A stretch of DNA of 9,599 nucleotides from Desulfurococcales archaeon (lineage in GTDB: Archaea; Thermoproteota; Thermoprotei_A; Sulfolobales; Acidilobaceae), in assembly GCA_027012045.1 (NCBI GenBank), contig JALUZI010000092.1, positions 1 to 9,599 of the forward strand. The letters run 5' to 3'. The notes below the pieces were generated by a model, which made no database searches, had not been told where the DNA came from, and was given only the letters and a program-made list of their open reading frames with translations. Position 1 is the stretch's first letter; every line of letters starts with the position of its first letter. Shown piece after piece: positions 1 through 5,358 of the stretch. Position numbers and translations under genes: made by a program.

Positions 1-529
1 CTTCTGGATAGTACGTGTTACTTTCTCCTTTCAGGCCGTAAGGGCTTAGTATCTTAACTGAATAGTACCTGTCATAGTTGGCATACAGTTCTACTGGACC
101 ATTTATGGGAATTAGTTGCCTTCGATTGTCCGGTTTCTCGAGGACTAGGTTTCCCATTGTTATGCTCCATCCCGCGAACCTGTACTGAGTGTCGTTGCCC
201 ATATCTATAACTGGCTGGGCGTCTATCCTGACTATTTTCCCTGCTGGATACCAGCCTTCTCCAGATAGTCCTGTAGGGATGTTAGATGTTAATTTAAGAA
301 GGTACTCTACATTCCATACCGCCTTTATGGTTATCGGGCTGAAAAGGTATACGAAGTTACTCGCTTTATCGGGTGTCACTCCTGCAGTCCATTCTTTGAA
401 TACTGCCCTCGTTCCAGGTGATATTTCGACGATTTTCTGGACGGTTATGTTAACCCTGGTGCCCTCTGGGTACCATCCTGAGCCCTGCGGGCTGCCGTAT
501 GGTGAGCTTGTTTCGATGAAGTACTGCTT
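1..529 (-). repeat. Tandem protein-level repeats within the surface protein
   Basis: Three successive coding units (about 311-529, 71-310, and 1-70, the last cut by the window edge) encode related modules. Each carries a GWYP-type turn (GSGWYPEG, GEGWYPAG, and a diverged NTYYPE) and, where complete, a F-x-x-W and a closing A-x-W or A-x-Y strand. The similarity is at protein level; the DNA copies have diverged, so this is not a recent tandem duplication. Confidence 0.7.
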
Positions 530-895
530 ATTGTATAGAGCTATTATTGAAACAGGTTTCGTGACAGTTACAGTGATCTGGCTTCCACGGTCTCCTGTGT
601 TCCATTTATCGAATACCAGTCTTGCACCCGGCTCTGTGTAGTATGTAGTGTCTATTATGCTTATGGTGTGACTGCTTCCTTTCTCCCAGTAGAACACGTT
701 AGGCCCTGTTTGGATTGGTGTGTAGATTATGCCGTCAACTATAACGGGCAGGTTTTCCGGGTAGGTTCTAACATCAACCCTGACGAGATCATCGATGCCG
801 ATCTCCGCTGCCTGAACTACAATAGATTGCAGTGTAATAGCCGTTGCCATCAGGGCTATAATTATGAGTGTGGACGTGTTTAGTTTTATTTTCAA
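1..895 (-). CDS. Secreted surface protein with InlB-type/bacterial repeat modules (3' end outside window)
   Basis: The reading frame is open from about position 904 to the left edge, so the C-terminal part is missing. It begins with a typical signal peptide (a short lysine-containing n-region, a hydrophobic core, and a site near VVQA-AE). Counting from the ATG at 904, about 300 residues are visible. They form units of roughly 70-80 residues, at about 42-125, 126-198, 199-278 and 279 to the edge. The units recur as Y-x-V/I..SPYG..G.GWYP.G..V.I, then R-x-x-F-x-x-W, then a strand ending A-x-W/Y. This pattern resembles divergent InlB B-repeat/bacterial repeat modules of archaeal surface and S-layer-associated proteins. 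A GGAGG at 906-910 lies only 1 nt from the ATG at 904 but 10 nt from an in-frame TTG at 895, so I prefer TTG. It follows the signal peptidase gene by about 115 bp and probably belongs to the same surface locus. Exact function is unknown; adhesin or fibre anchor is inference. Confidence 0.8.
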   Translation of the reverse strand, partial: MKIKLNTSTLIIIALMATAITLQSIVVQAAEIGIDDLVRVDVRTYPENLPVIVDGIIYTPIQTGPNVFYWEKGSSHTISIIDTTYYTEPGARLVFDKWNTGDRGSQITVTVTKPVSIIALYNKQYFIETSSPYGSPQGSGWYPEGTRVNITVQKIVEISPGTRAVFKEWTAGVTPDKASNFVYLFSPITIKAVWNVEYLLKLTSNIPTGLSGEGWYPAGKIVRIDAQPVIDMGNDTQYRFAGWSITMGNLVLEKPDNRRQLIPINGPVELYANYDRYYSVKILSPYGLKGESNTYYPE

Positions 896-922
896 AATAA
901 ACATTCCTCCATATATGTATTA

Positions 923-971
923 ACTTGTATGCATTTAGACATAATAAATGCAGTATACGTATGGTACAAGT
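923..971 (-). promoter_or_regulatory. Inverted repeat in the leader of the surface-protein gene
   Basis: TGCATTTA (930-937) and TAAATGCA (945-952) are exact reverse complements with a 7-nt loop. They are flanked by a second exact pair, ACTTGTA (923-929) and TACAAGT (965-971), with 12 extra nt on one side. The element sits between the signal peptidase stop and the surface-protein ribosome binding site, so it could be an mRNA leader structure or a protein-binding operator. Function is inferred. Confidence 0.45.
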
Positions 972-973
972 AT

Positions 974-985
974 CTATATAAAAAG
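974..985 (-). promoter_or_regulatory. Possible TATA box for the surface-protein gene
   Basis: On the minus strand this reads CTTTTTATATAG, a good archaeal TATA match. A start about 25 nt downstream would fall near 950-955, giving a 50-60 nt leader containing the inverted repeat. The T-run could instead help terminate transcripts from the upstream operon; the sequence alone does not decide. Confidence 0.35.
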
Positions 986-1009
986 ACAGAAACGTATGGA
1001 TGCTTCAAG

Positions 1010-2194
1010 CTAACCGTTCACCACCTGTTTAACCCATATTGTAAGCCAGCCGATCTTAGGCACCTTGAAAACCATGTCACCCACAATCATACCTGGACTT
1101 ACAGTCCAGGGGTCAATGTCATCATTATTATCCCCCTTTGTATGGATAACTGTTGAACCATTAACGTTTGATATATCATGAATCCTGTGGAGCACATATC
1201 CACCGTTCAGCTTGAATAGTATGACTGTGCCTTTACTGTAGCTGTAATCCCTTGTTTTAACAATGGCCAAATCACCGACATCTATACCTGGCCTCATACT
1301 TCCGCTAGTGATAACAACCGCCTGGTATCCCAGCATTCCGTTACCAAGCCAGACGAGCGTAACGATAATAAAACCCATGAATAGTTTGGTATAGTCAGAC
1401 CGTGCTAGCCTGTCACCCGGGTTAGGAGCGCTTCTCGACGCGAGCATGTAAACTATAGTGACTGATATAACTGCTGTGAAAGAGGCTTCTATCCAATTTG
1501 TATTCGGGAGCACTGGGAATACTGTTCCAGCTAGCTGGACTGTCGACAGGAAAGCTATTGCCACTAGAGGGTTAAGTGCATAGTTGAGTATTCCGGCTAG
1601 GAGGAATACTAGGAAGACCGGAAACTTCATCCCAACTACACGCACGGCTTCATGGGAAAGCTCTAGGCCTGGCATACTCATTAATGGTATCATCGACGCA
1701 GTGTATACTATTGATGTAGTAGCTATTACGAGCATTTTCCTCCTAGTGGAACGTAGCAGTAGAGATCTGAACATTTCGGCTCCAAAACCTATGCTAAGAG
1801 CCCATAGAGTATTCAGGGCTACCAGTATCGGCGCATAGCCAAGCGGGTTCCTGCCTAACCCACCTATATACATGCCTAGGGTGTAGTATAGTGATAGGAA
1901 CACTAGCCCGTAAACAATACCGATAGACGGATGCATGGTATGTTGAGAGGCTGTTGTTCTAGCCCTGTTTCGCCTAATATCGTATCCGGAAAGAACTCCG
2001 AGTAGTAGCCATACAATTATTGTTCCAGGCTGAACTAGCCATGTTGGCAGAAGCGTTGGTATTATGAATGACTGTAGCGGGTAGAAGAGAATCGCTAGAA
2101 ATAGTATAGGGGCTCTAAGCATGTTGTCCTTAAATAAAAGGGTTCTACTTTGACCTTCCCGTGATATCGTTGGCTCCTCCACTTTTAGTCCCAC
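1010..2194 (-). CDS. S26B (SipW/archaeal-type) signal peptidase with multi-spanning N-terminal membrane domain
   Basis: The C-terminal third carries the signal peptidase I boxes of the archaeal/ER branch. These are a Ser in the SGSM motif (about residue 299), a His in the LHR motif (about 336) where bacterial enzymes have Lys, and TKGDNNDD (about 352-359) supplying the acidic residue. It should cleave signal peptides on the outer membrane face. Ahead of this, roughly residues 25-290 contain about eight or nine hydrophobic segments, against one or two in ordinary signal peptidases. It lies directly downstream of three secreted subunits that share an unusual signal peptide, which suggests a dedicated processing peptidase (inference, by analogy with SipW for TasA). 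The start is uncertain: GTG at 2194 overlaps the upstream gene's end by 10 bp; GTG at 2182 and ATG at 2122, just before the first hydrophobic segment, are alternatives. None has a convincing ribosome binding site. Confidence 0.85.
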   Translation of the reverse strand: MGLKVEEPTISREGQSRTLLFKDNMLRAPILFLAILFYPLQSFIIPTLLPTWLVQPGTIIVWLLLGVLSGYDIRRNRARTTASQHTMHPSIGIVYGLVFLSLYYTLGMYIGGLGRNPLGYAPILVALNTLWALSIGFGAEMFRSLLLRSTRRKMLVIATTSIVYTASMIPLMSMPGLELSHEAVRVVGMKFPVFLVFLLAGILNYALNPLVAIAFLSTVQLAGTVFPVLPNTNWIEASFTAVISVTIVYMLASRSAPNPGDRLARSDYTKLFMGFIIVTLVWLGNGMLGYQAVVITSGSMRPGIDVGDLAIVKTRDYSYSKGTVILFKLNGGYVLHRIHDISNVNGSTVIHTKGDNNDDIDPWTVSPGMIVGDMVFKVPKIGWLTIWVKQVVNG

Positions 2195-2781
2195 TGCGTG
2201 TTATAGGTTTCACATAGATCCTTCAGAGACTCGTAGCTGCCTACGTTATTGGTTGTAAGAGCGGTTTCTGCTAGGTTTATTATATCCCAACCAGTTAGCT
2301 TTGTTGTGTTTCCCAGGTCAACATAGTAGCCTTCTCCGTATCCTGAGACTGTGTTCAGCCATACTGCTAGGAGCTGTGCTTTAAGCTTGTACTCCATTGA
2401 GTTGTGGCTCCACATGCATCCGTTGTGACAGCATCCTAGCTGGGACATCGCGGTAATTATGTTCTGCCTGTCTGTTCCGTTGAATGTGAATACTGTGGAT
2501 TTGTTGTCTATGGTTCTCAAGTAGCCTGCGAGTACACTTAATGATAGACTATTACCATTGTGTCTGTGGCAGCTGCATAATGCTCCTGCCAGCTGGTTGC
2601 ACCAGTATCCTTTCGAGCGCGGGTGGCTCCACTCGCCTGTTTTAACTGTGATGTGGGTGTTTACATTTTCGTACCAGAGGCTTGAGGCTCCGGGTACTAG
2701 GGTTAAAACTAGTAGTGAAGCAAACAGGATTATCCCTATCTGGGTTGAGAAAACTATTGTTTTATGGAAAAAAGATTTCAT
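2185..2781 (-). CDS. Cys/His-rich secreted protein with TasA-type signal region (third fibre-locus subunit)
   Basis: The protein has 198 residues. An N-terminal hydrophobic segment ends at PGASS, followed by LWYENVNTHITVKTGEW, the same junction as the two upstream subunits (LWYKTMDTNITVHSGEL and LWWERLNVNVNVNTGTL). The body differs. It has seven mature cysteines (about 61, 69, 71, 117, 118, 122, 190) with interspersed histidines (72, 74, 119, 126), including CSCHRH and CCHNGC clusters that could form disulfides or bind metal. A helical C-terminal part follows, with KAQLLAVWLNTVSG and LTGWDIINLAETAL. It loosely recalls the GYWKNHP...LAAKLN module of secreted proteins in other SipW-type loci (weak resemblance by eye). 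The ATG at 2781 has a GAGGT-like ribosome binding site 8 nt upstream. It starts 24 bp after the preceding gene and its end overlaps the peptidase gene. A minor, tip or anchoring subunit is possible but unproven. Confidence 0.75.
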   Translation of the reverse strand: MKSFFHKTIVFSTQIGIILFASLLVLTLVPGASSLWYENVNTHITVKTGEWSHPRSKGYWCNQLAGALCSCHRHNGNSLSLSVLAGYLRTIDNKSTVFTFNGTDRQNIITAMSQLGCCHNGCMWSHNSMEYKLKAQLLAVWLNTVSGYGEGYYVDLGNTTKLTGWDIINLAETALTTNNVGSYESLKDLCETYNTQWD

Positions 2782-2805
2782 TTTTGGAACCTCTATTTGC
2801 TAGCT

Positions 2806-3525
2806 TTATGGCCCTTGCTGCGGCACGACACTGCTGTACTCGTTCCACTGGACAGCGTCTAGGCCTATCATGAAGTGTAGGTTAGCTCCCTGTGGGGCTG
2901 TCTGCAGTACTATTACGTGTAGGCTTATGTCTGCGTTCTGGCCTGTCTCTAGCTGGTTTCCGAAGTTGTCTCCCCATAGCATTATTACGTCGTAGTTACC
3001 GTCTCCATTGAGGTCTAAGTATAGTCCTTCGTGCTCAACCTCGTTGGGGTTTGCTTCTGTGTACTCGTATATTGTTCCATTGTCGAGTATGACTTGTATC
3101 CTCCATATTTTCAGGGGTATTGTTCCTATGTTCCATACTCTGAAGTCTACTTCAGTAGCGTAGTACGGGTATACGTTGTTTAATGTCACGTTTAGAGTGT
3201 CGTAGTCGCCGTCTCCGTCGCTGTCAATTAGTCCTAGTCCTGTGCATCCGACGTCTTTCCCTTCAGGTGCTATGACCACGTCGAAGTCTGGGGGGAACGC
3301 GTTTGAGTCTGGCCATGTTATGCTGTTGTTCATGTTGTCGGTGCATGGGTCGGATGTGAATACTGTGTTGTTCCTGAACTCCCAGTCGAGTTCTCCGCTG
3401 TGGACTGTTATGTTTGTATCCATTGTTTTGTACCATAATGCTGATGCGCCGGCTATTGAGGCTATTACTAGGGCTAGCATTAGAGGTAAACCGATAGGCA
3501 ACACTGCTTTCCTGTTACTGTTCAT
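2806..3525 (-). CDS. TasA/AbpA-like secreted fibre subunit with two calcium-loop motifs
   Basis: The protein has 239 residues. A signal peptide (about 1-29) ends at GASA, then LWYKTMDTNITVHSGEL. The mature part is beta-strand-like and shares with the upstream 197-residue protein a YP turn (119-120), the GTIPLK segment (134-139), and a C-terminal VQWNEY (225-230). Two acidic loops, DSDGDGDYD (101-109) and DLNGDGNYD (171-179), match the D-x-D/N-G-D-G-x-x-D calcium-binding pattern. Cys61 and Cys94 could pair, and several N-x-S/T sequons suggest surface glycosylation. The ATG start has AGGTGA about 10 nt upstream. These features place it in the TasA/camelysin-type family of donor-strand-exchange fibres, which on published work includes archaeal bundling pili and probably Pyrodictium cannulae. 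Family placement rests on reading by eye, and the exact filament type is unknown. Confidence 0.78.
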   Translation of the reverse strand: MNSNRKAVLPIGLPLMLALVIASIAGASALWYKTMDTNITVHSGELDWEFRNNTVFTSDPCTDNMNNSITWPDSNAFPPDFDVVIAPEGKDVGCTGLGLIDSDGDGDYDTLNVTLNNVYPYYATEVDFRVWNIGTIPLKIWRIQVILDNGTIYEYTEANPNEVEHEGLYLDLNGDGNYDVIMLWGDNFGNQLETGQNADISLHVIVLQTAPQGANLHFMIGLDAVQWNEYSSVVPQQGP

Positions 3526-3550
3526 TTCTACTTTTCACCTGGTTTAAACT

Positions 3551-3585
3551 ATAAAACCGCCCGTCGAGCAATGCTCGACCAGGCG
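3551..3585 (-). terminator. Intercistronic hairpin followed by U-run (partial terminator/attenuator or processing site)
   Basis: A perfect 7-bp stem (3563-3569 with 3573-3579, 3-nt loop) is extended by a 4-bp outer stem (3558-3561 with 3582-3585) across a small internal loop. On the minus strand the outer stem is followed within 2 nt by TTTTATAG. It lies between the first and second subunit genes. This is the expected place for a partial terminator or stabilising stem that keeps the first subunit more abundant than the rest of the operon. The structure is seen; the role is inferred. Confidence 0.5.
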
Positions 3586-3613
3586 TGCGCTACTTATCTT
3601 ACCACCTGCTTCG

Positions 3614-4198
3614 TTAGCTTGGCGGCGCTGTCGGGAACTCGTTCCACTGTTCTACCGTTATGTTCAGGTGGCCCGTGTACACCGAGTTCTCTTGTGCACT
3701 GTTGGTTAGCGTTATAGCTAATGTATCATATACAACGTCTCCAGGATGCATCTGTAACCCGTTGACTATTGTCCCGTTCTGGAATCCGCTGTCACTAGTC
3801 ATTACTGTAGTAATGTTACCTTCGAGTGTAGGTGTACCGTATACTTTGAAGGGTATTGTACCTGTGTTCTCTAGGTTTATATTGCAGTAATACGTGACTC
3901 CGGGGTACGCGTTGTTTATTACGATGTCAATACTATTAGCGTCGTCGGCTAGTGTGCAAGTTATGTTTGACACGTCCTTAACAGTTGGATCTGGTTCTCC
4001 TGCCTGTACAGCTAGGGCTTCCTCGTTATCACCGGATCCTTCGACGCTCAACTGGGCGTCTAGGGTTCCCGTGTTAACGTTTACGTTCACGTTGAGTCTT
4101 TCCCACCAGAGAGCCATGGCTCCCCCGAACATGCCGACCGCGAGTACGGCTAGCAGTAACAGAGGAACTGCTGCTCCCAGTTTCTTGTTTGTATTCAT
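3614..4198 (-). CDS. TasA/AbpA-like secreted fibre subunit (probable major subunit)
   Basis: From the ATG at 4198 the protein has 194 residues; a GTG at 4207 would add three. The ATG is preferred because GATGTGA, a near match to GAGGTGA, ends 5 nt upstream and overlaps that GTG. The signal peptide (about 1-29) ends MFGGAMA, followed by LWWERLNVNVNVNTGTL, like the start of TasA/camelysin proteins. The mature part is Thr/Asn-rich and strand-forming, with INNAYPG (94-100), GTIPFK (113-118), VEQWNEF (182-188), and two cysteines (81, 105) that could form a disulfide. No catalytic motif is seen. It is first in the operon, with structured RNA on both sides, which fits the most highly expressed subunit. 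The closest described relative by character is AbpA of archaeal bundling pili; TasA-like is well supported, AbpA itself less so. Confidence 0.78.
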   Translation of the reverse strand: MNTNKKLGAAVPLLLLAVLAVGMFGGAMALWWERLNVNVNVNTGTLDAQLSVEGSGDNEEALAVQAGEPDPTVKDVSNITCTLADDANSIDIVINNAYPGVTYYCNINLENTGTIPFKVYGTPTLEGNITTVMTSDSGFQNGTIVNGLQMHPGDVVYDTLAITLTNSAQENSVYTGHLNITVEQWNEFPTAPPS

Positions 4199-4220
4199 GT
4201 TTTTCACATCTGTATTTAGT

Positions 4221-4238
4221 GCCCAGCGTAAGCTGGGC
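4221..4238 (-). promoter_or_regulatory. Leader hairpin upstream of the first fibre-subunit gene
   Basis: GCCCAGC and GCTGGGC form a perfect 7-bp stem with a 4-nt loop, ending about 12 nt before the putative ribosome binding site. If transcription starts upstream, this is a 5' leader stem that could protect the mRNA or modulate translation. Confidence 0.45.
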
Positions 4239-4280
4239 CTATGGGTATCTGTGGCTTTCGGTACTTAACTCATCGACGCC

Positions 4281-4314
4281 CCACATGGATCCCCAGTTCC
4301 TCCACGTGGATCCC
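4281..4314. promoter_or_regulatory. Phased direct repeat in the divergent control region
   Basis: CCACATGGATCCC (4281-4293) and CCACGTGGATCCC (4302-4314) match at 12 of 13 positions and start 21 bp apart, two helical turns. The second copy contains the palindrome CCACGTGG. They lie in the 180-bp gap between the divergent fibre operon and the ThiL-like gene, so they are candidate operator sites for a regulator bound on one face of the DNA. No clear TATA box for the fibre operon is evident; weak candidates on the minus strand are GAGTTAAGTACC (about 4259-4270) and GTGTTAAATC (about 4339-4348). Confidence 0.45.
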
Positions 4315-4334
4315 TCTTGTAGGTGGCCTTCGAA

Positions 4335-4347
4335 ACATGATTTAACA
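4335..4347 (+). promoter_or_regulatory. Possible promoter of the ThiL-like gene
   Basis: An AT-rich stretch, ACATGATTTAACA, follows a BRE-like CGAAA. It sits about 26 nt ahead of position 4369, which would leave a short leader carrying the GGAGGT ribosome binding site at 4374-4379. The TATA match is weak. Confidence 0.3.
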
Positions 4348-4387
4348 CTGGAGCTACAATTCTAAGTAGTCATGGAGGTACCGGGTA

Positions 4388-5281
4388 TTGGGGGAACACG
4401 AGTTCGCAGAGTGGCTCGTCGATAGGCTTGGAGTGCCCAACGCCGATGCTTTCAGCGAAGGAGGGCTCATACTTAAGGTTGACGGTTATTCAGCCAGTGA
4501 GGCACTATATCCTTGGATGACCCTCAAGGATCTCGGCTGGAAGGCTGTTACCTCGGCTGTTTCGGACGTCTATGCGAGCGGTGGTGTTCCAGTGTTCTAT
4601 CTCGTATCGATAGGGGCGAATGGTGAAGGTGAAGCCCGGGATCTTATGAGCGGCGTTATAGATGCTGTGGAGTTTTATGGTGGACGGCTGGTCGGAGGTG
4701 ATACTAACAAGTGTAAGGGTGATAAGTGGATTGATGTTTTCGTTTTGGGTAAGAGTTTATCTGGCAGGTTAATTAGTAGGGAGGGCGCTAGGCCGGGGGA
4801 TGCTGTTGTCCAGGTTGGTGAGGCTGGGCTTGGGAGTGCGGCTTATATAGTGTATAGTGAGGGCTTGAATATTGATGAGTTCCCCCGGGTTAAGAGGTGG
4901 AGTGTCCGGCCTGTTGTTCCCAGTTGGGTTCCGCGTGTGGTTTCTCATCAATGTGTTTCGGCTGTGATAGATAACAGTGATGGTTTTTATTATTCGCTCC
5001 GGAGTATAGGTGTGGCTTCCAGTGTTAGGCTGGTTGTTGACAGGGTTGTTTTTGATGGTGAAGCGGTTAGAGTTGTCGGCGGAGATTGGCCGAGGCTTAG
5101 TGTTGGGGAGGATTACAATTTGTTTATGACTGTTCGCCCGGGGTGTCTTGAGTCTTTTTTGGATTGGTGTAGGGGTATGAGTGGCGGCTGGTTCTGTGGT
5201 GTTATTGGGAGGGTTGAGGGCGGTTCTCCGGGTGTATCTATTGCCGGGTATTCTGGATGTGGTGGTTGGAGGAGCTTCTAA
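4388..5281 (+). CDS. thiL: ThiL-family thiamine-monophosphate kinase-like protein (AIRS fold)
   Basis: ThiL phosphorylates thiamine monophosphate to thiamine diphosphate with ATP in the cytoplasm. The 297 residues are near the usual family length. Motifs appear in family order: VDG (31-33), KAVTSAVSDVYASGG (52-66), GGDTN (103-107), DNSDG (195-199, compare DISDG in ThiL), and VGEDYNLF (239-246, compare GGEDYEL). These are the nucleotide- and metal-binding acidic segments of the PurM/AIRS kinase fold. The start is TTG at 4388, fixed by a strong GGAGGT 8 nt upstream. Some motifs are weaker than in typical ThiL (GEDYN for GEDYE, and no clear VEG.HF), so a related AIRS-fold enzyme is possible. It is transcribed divergently from the fibre operon, and no other thiamine gene is nearby. 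The second half of the gene is markedly rich in G and T on the coding strand. Confidence 0.75.
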   Translation: MGEHEFAEWLVDRLGVPNADAFSEGGLILKVDGYSASEALYPWMTLKDLGWKAVTSAVSDVYASGGVPVFYLVSIGANGEGEARDLMSGVIDAVEFYGGRLVGGDTNKCKGDKWIDVFVLGKSLSGRLISREGARPGDAVVQVGEAGLGSAAYIVYSEGLNIDEFPRVKRWSVRPVVPSWVPRVVSHQCVSAVIDNSDGFYYSLRSIGVASSVRLVVDRVVFDGEAVRVVGGDWPRLSVGEDYNLFMTVRPGCLESFLDWCRGMSGGWFCGVIGRVEGGSPGVSIAGYSGCGGWRSF

Positions 5282-5289
5282 TTAATGTA

Positions 5290-5315
5290 GTTAATAGATA
5301 TTTAACACGAGTTAA
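5290..5315. promoter_or_regulatory. GTTAA half-sites upstream of the AbrB-PhoU gene promoter
   Basis: GTTAA (5290-5294), its inverse TTAAC (5302-5306) and a further GTTAA (5311-5315) crowd immediately upstream of the TATA box. This could be an operator, possibly for autoregulation by the downstream AbrB-domain protein, but the region is AT-rich and such short motifs can arise by chance. Confidence 0.25.
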
Positions 5316-5316
5316 A

Positions 5317-5326
5317 CTTTTATATC
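5317..5326 (+). promoter_or_regulatory. TATA box of the AbrB-PhoU gene
   Basis: CTTTTATATC is a strong archaeal TATA element. Transcription would start near 5346-5350, about 10 nt before the TTG start codon, giving a very short leader. It implies this gene has its own promoter separate from the ThiL-like gene. Confidence 0.6.
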
Positions 5327-5358
5327 CCGCGCCAGACAATCATTAACCGGGAAGAGCC

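Noticed and set aside
189..641. Plus-strand open frame opposite the surface-repeat protein
   Set aside because: It is antisense to a frame with a signal peptide and clear repeat modules, and its translation shows no domain or convincing ribosome binding site.
3542..3549. Palindrome GTTTAAAC before the second fibre-subunit gene, with a TATA-like TTTTATAG beside it
   Set aside because: As a promoter it would start transcription almost at the ATG, leaving out the AGGTGA ribosome binding site; read-through from the first gene is more likely.
3242..4268. Plus-strand open frames opposite the first and second fibre subunits
   Set aside because: They mirror the minus-strand coding bias. The minus frames have signal peptides, shared motifs and ribosome binding sites; these have none.
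4769..4951. Small minus-strand frame inside the ThiL-like gene
   Set aside because: It is low in recognisable features and lies within a frame carrying ordered kinase-family motifs.
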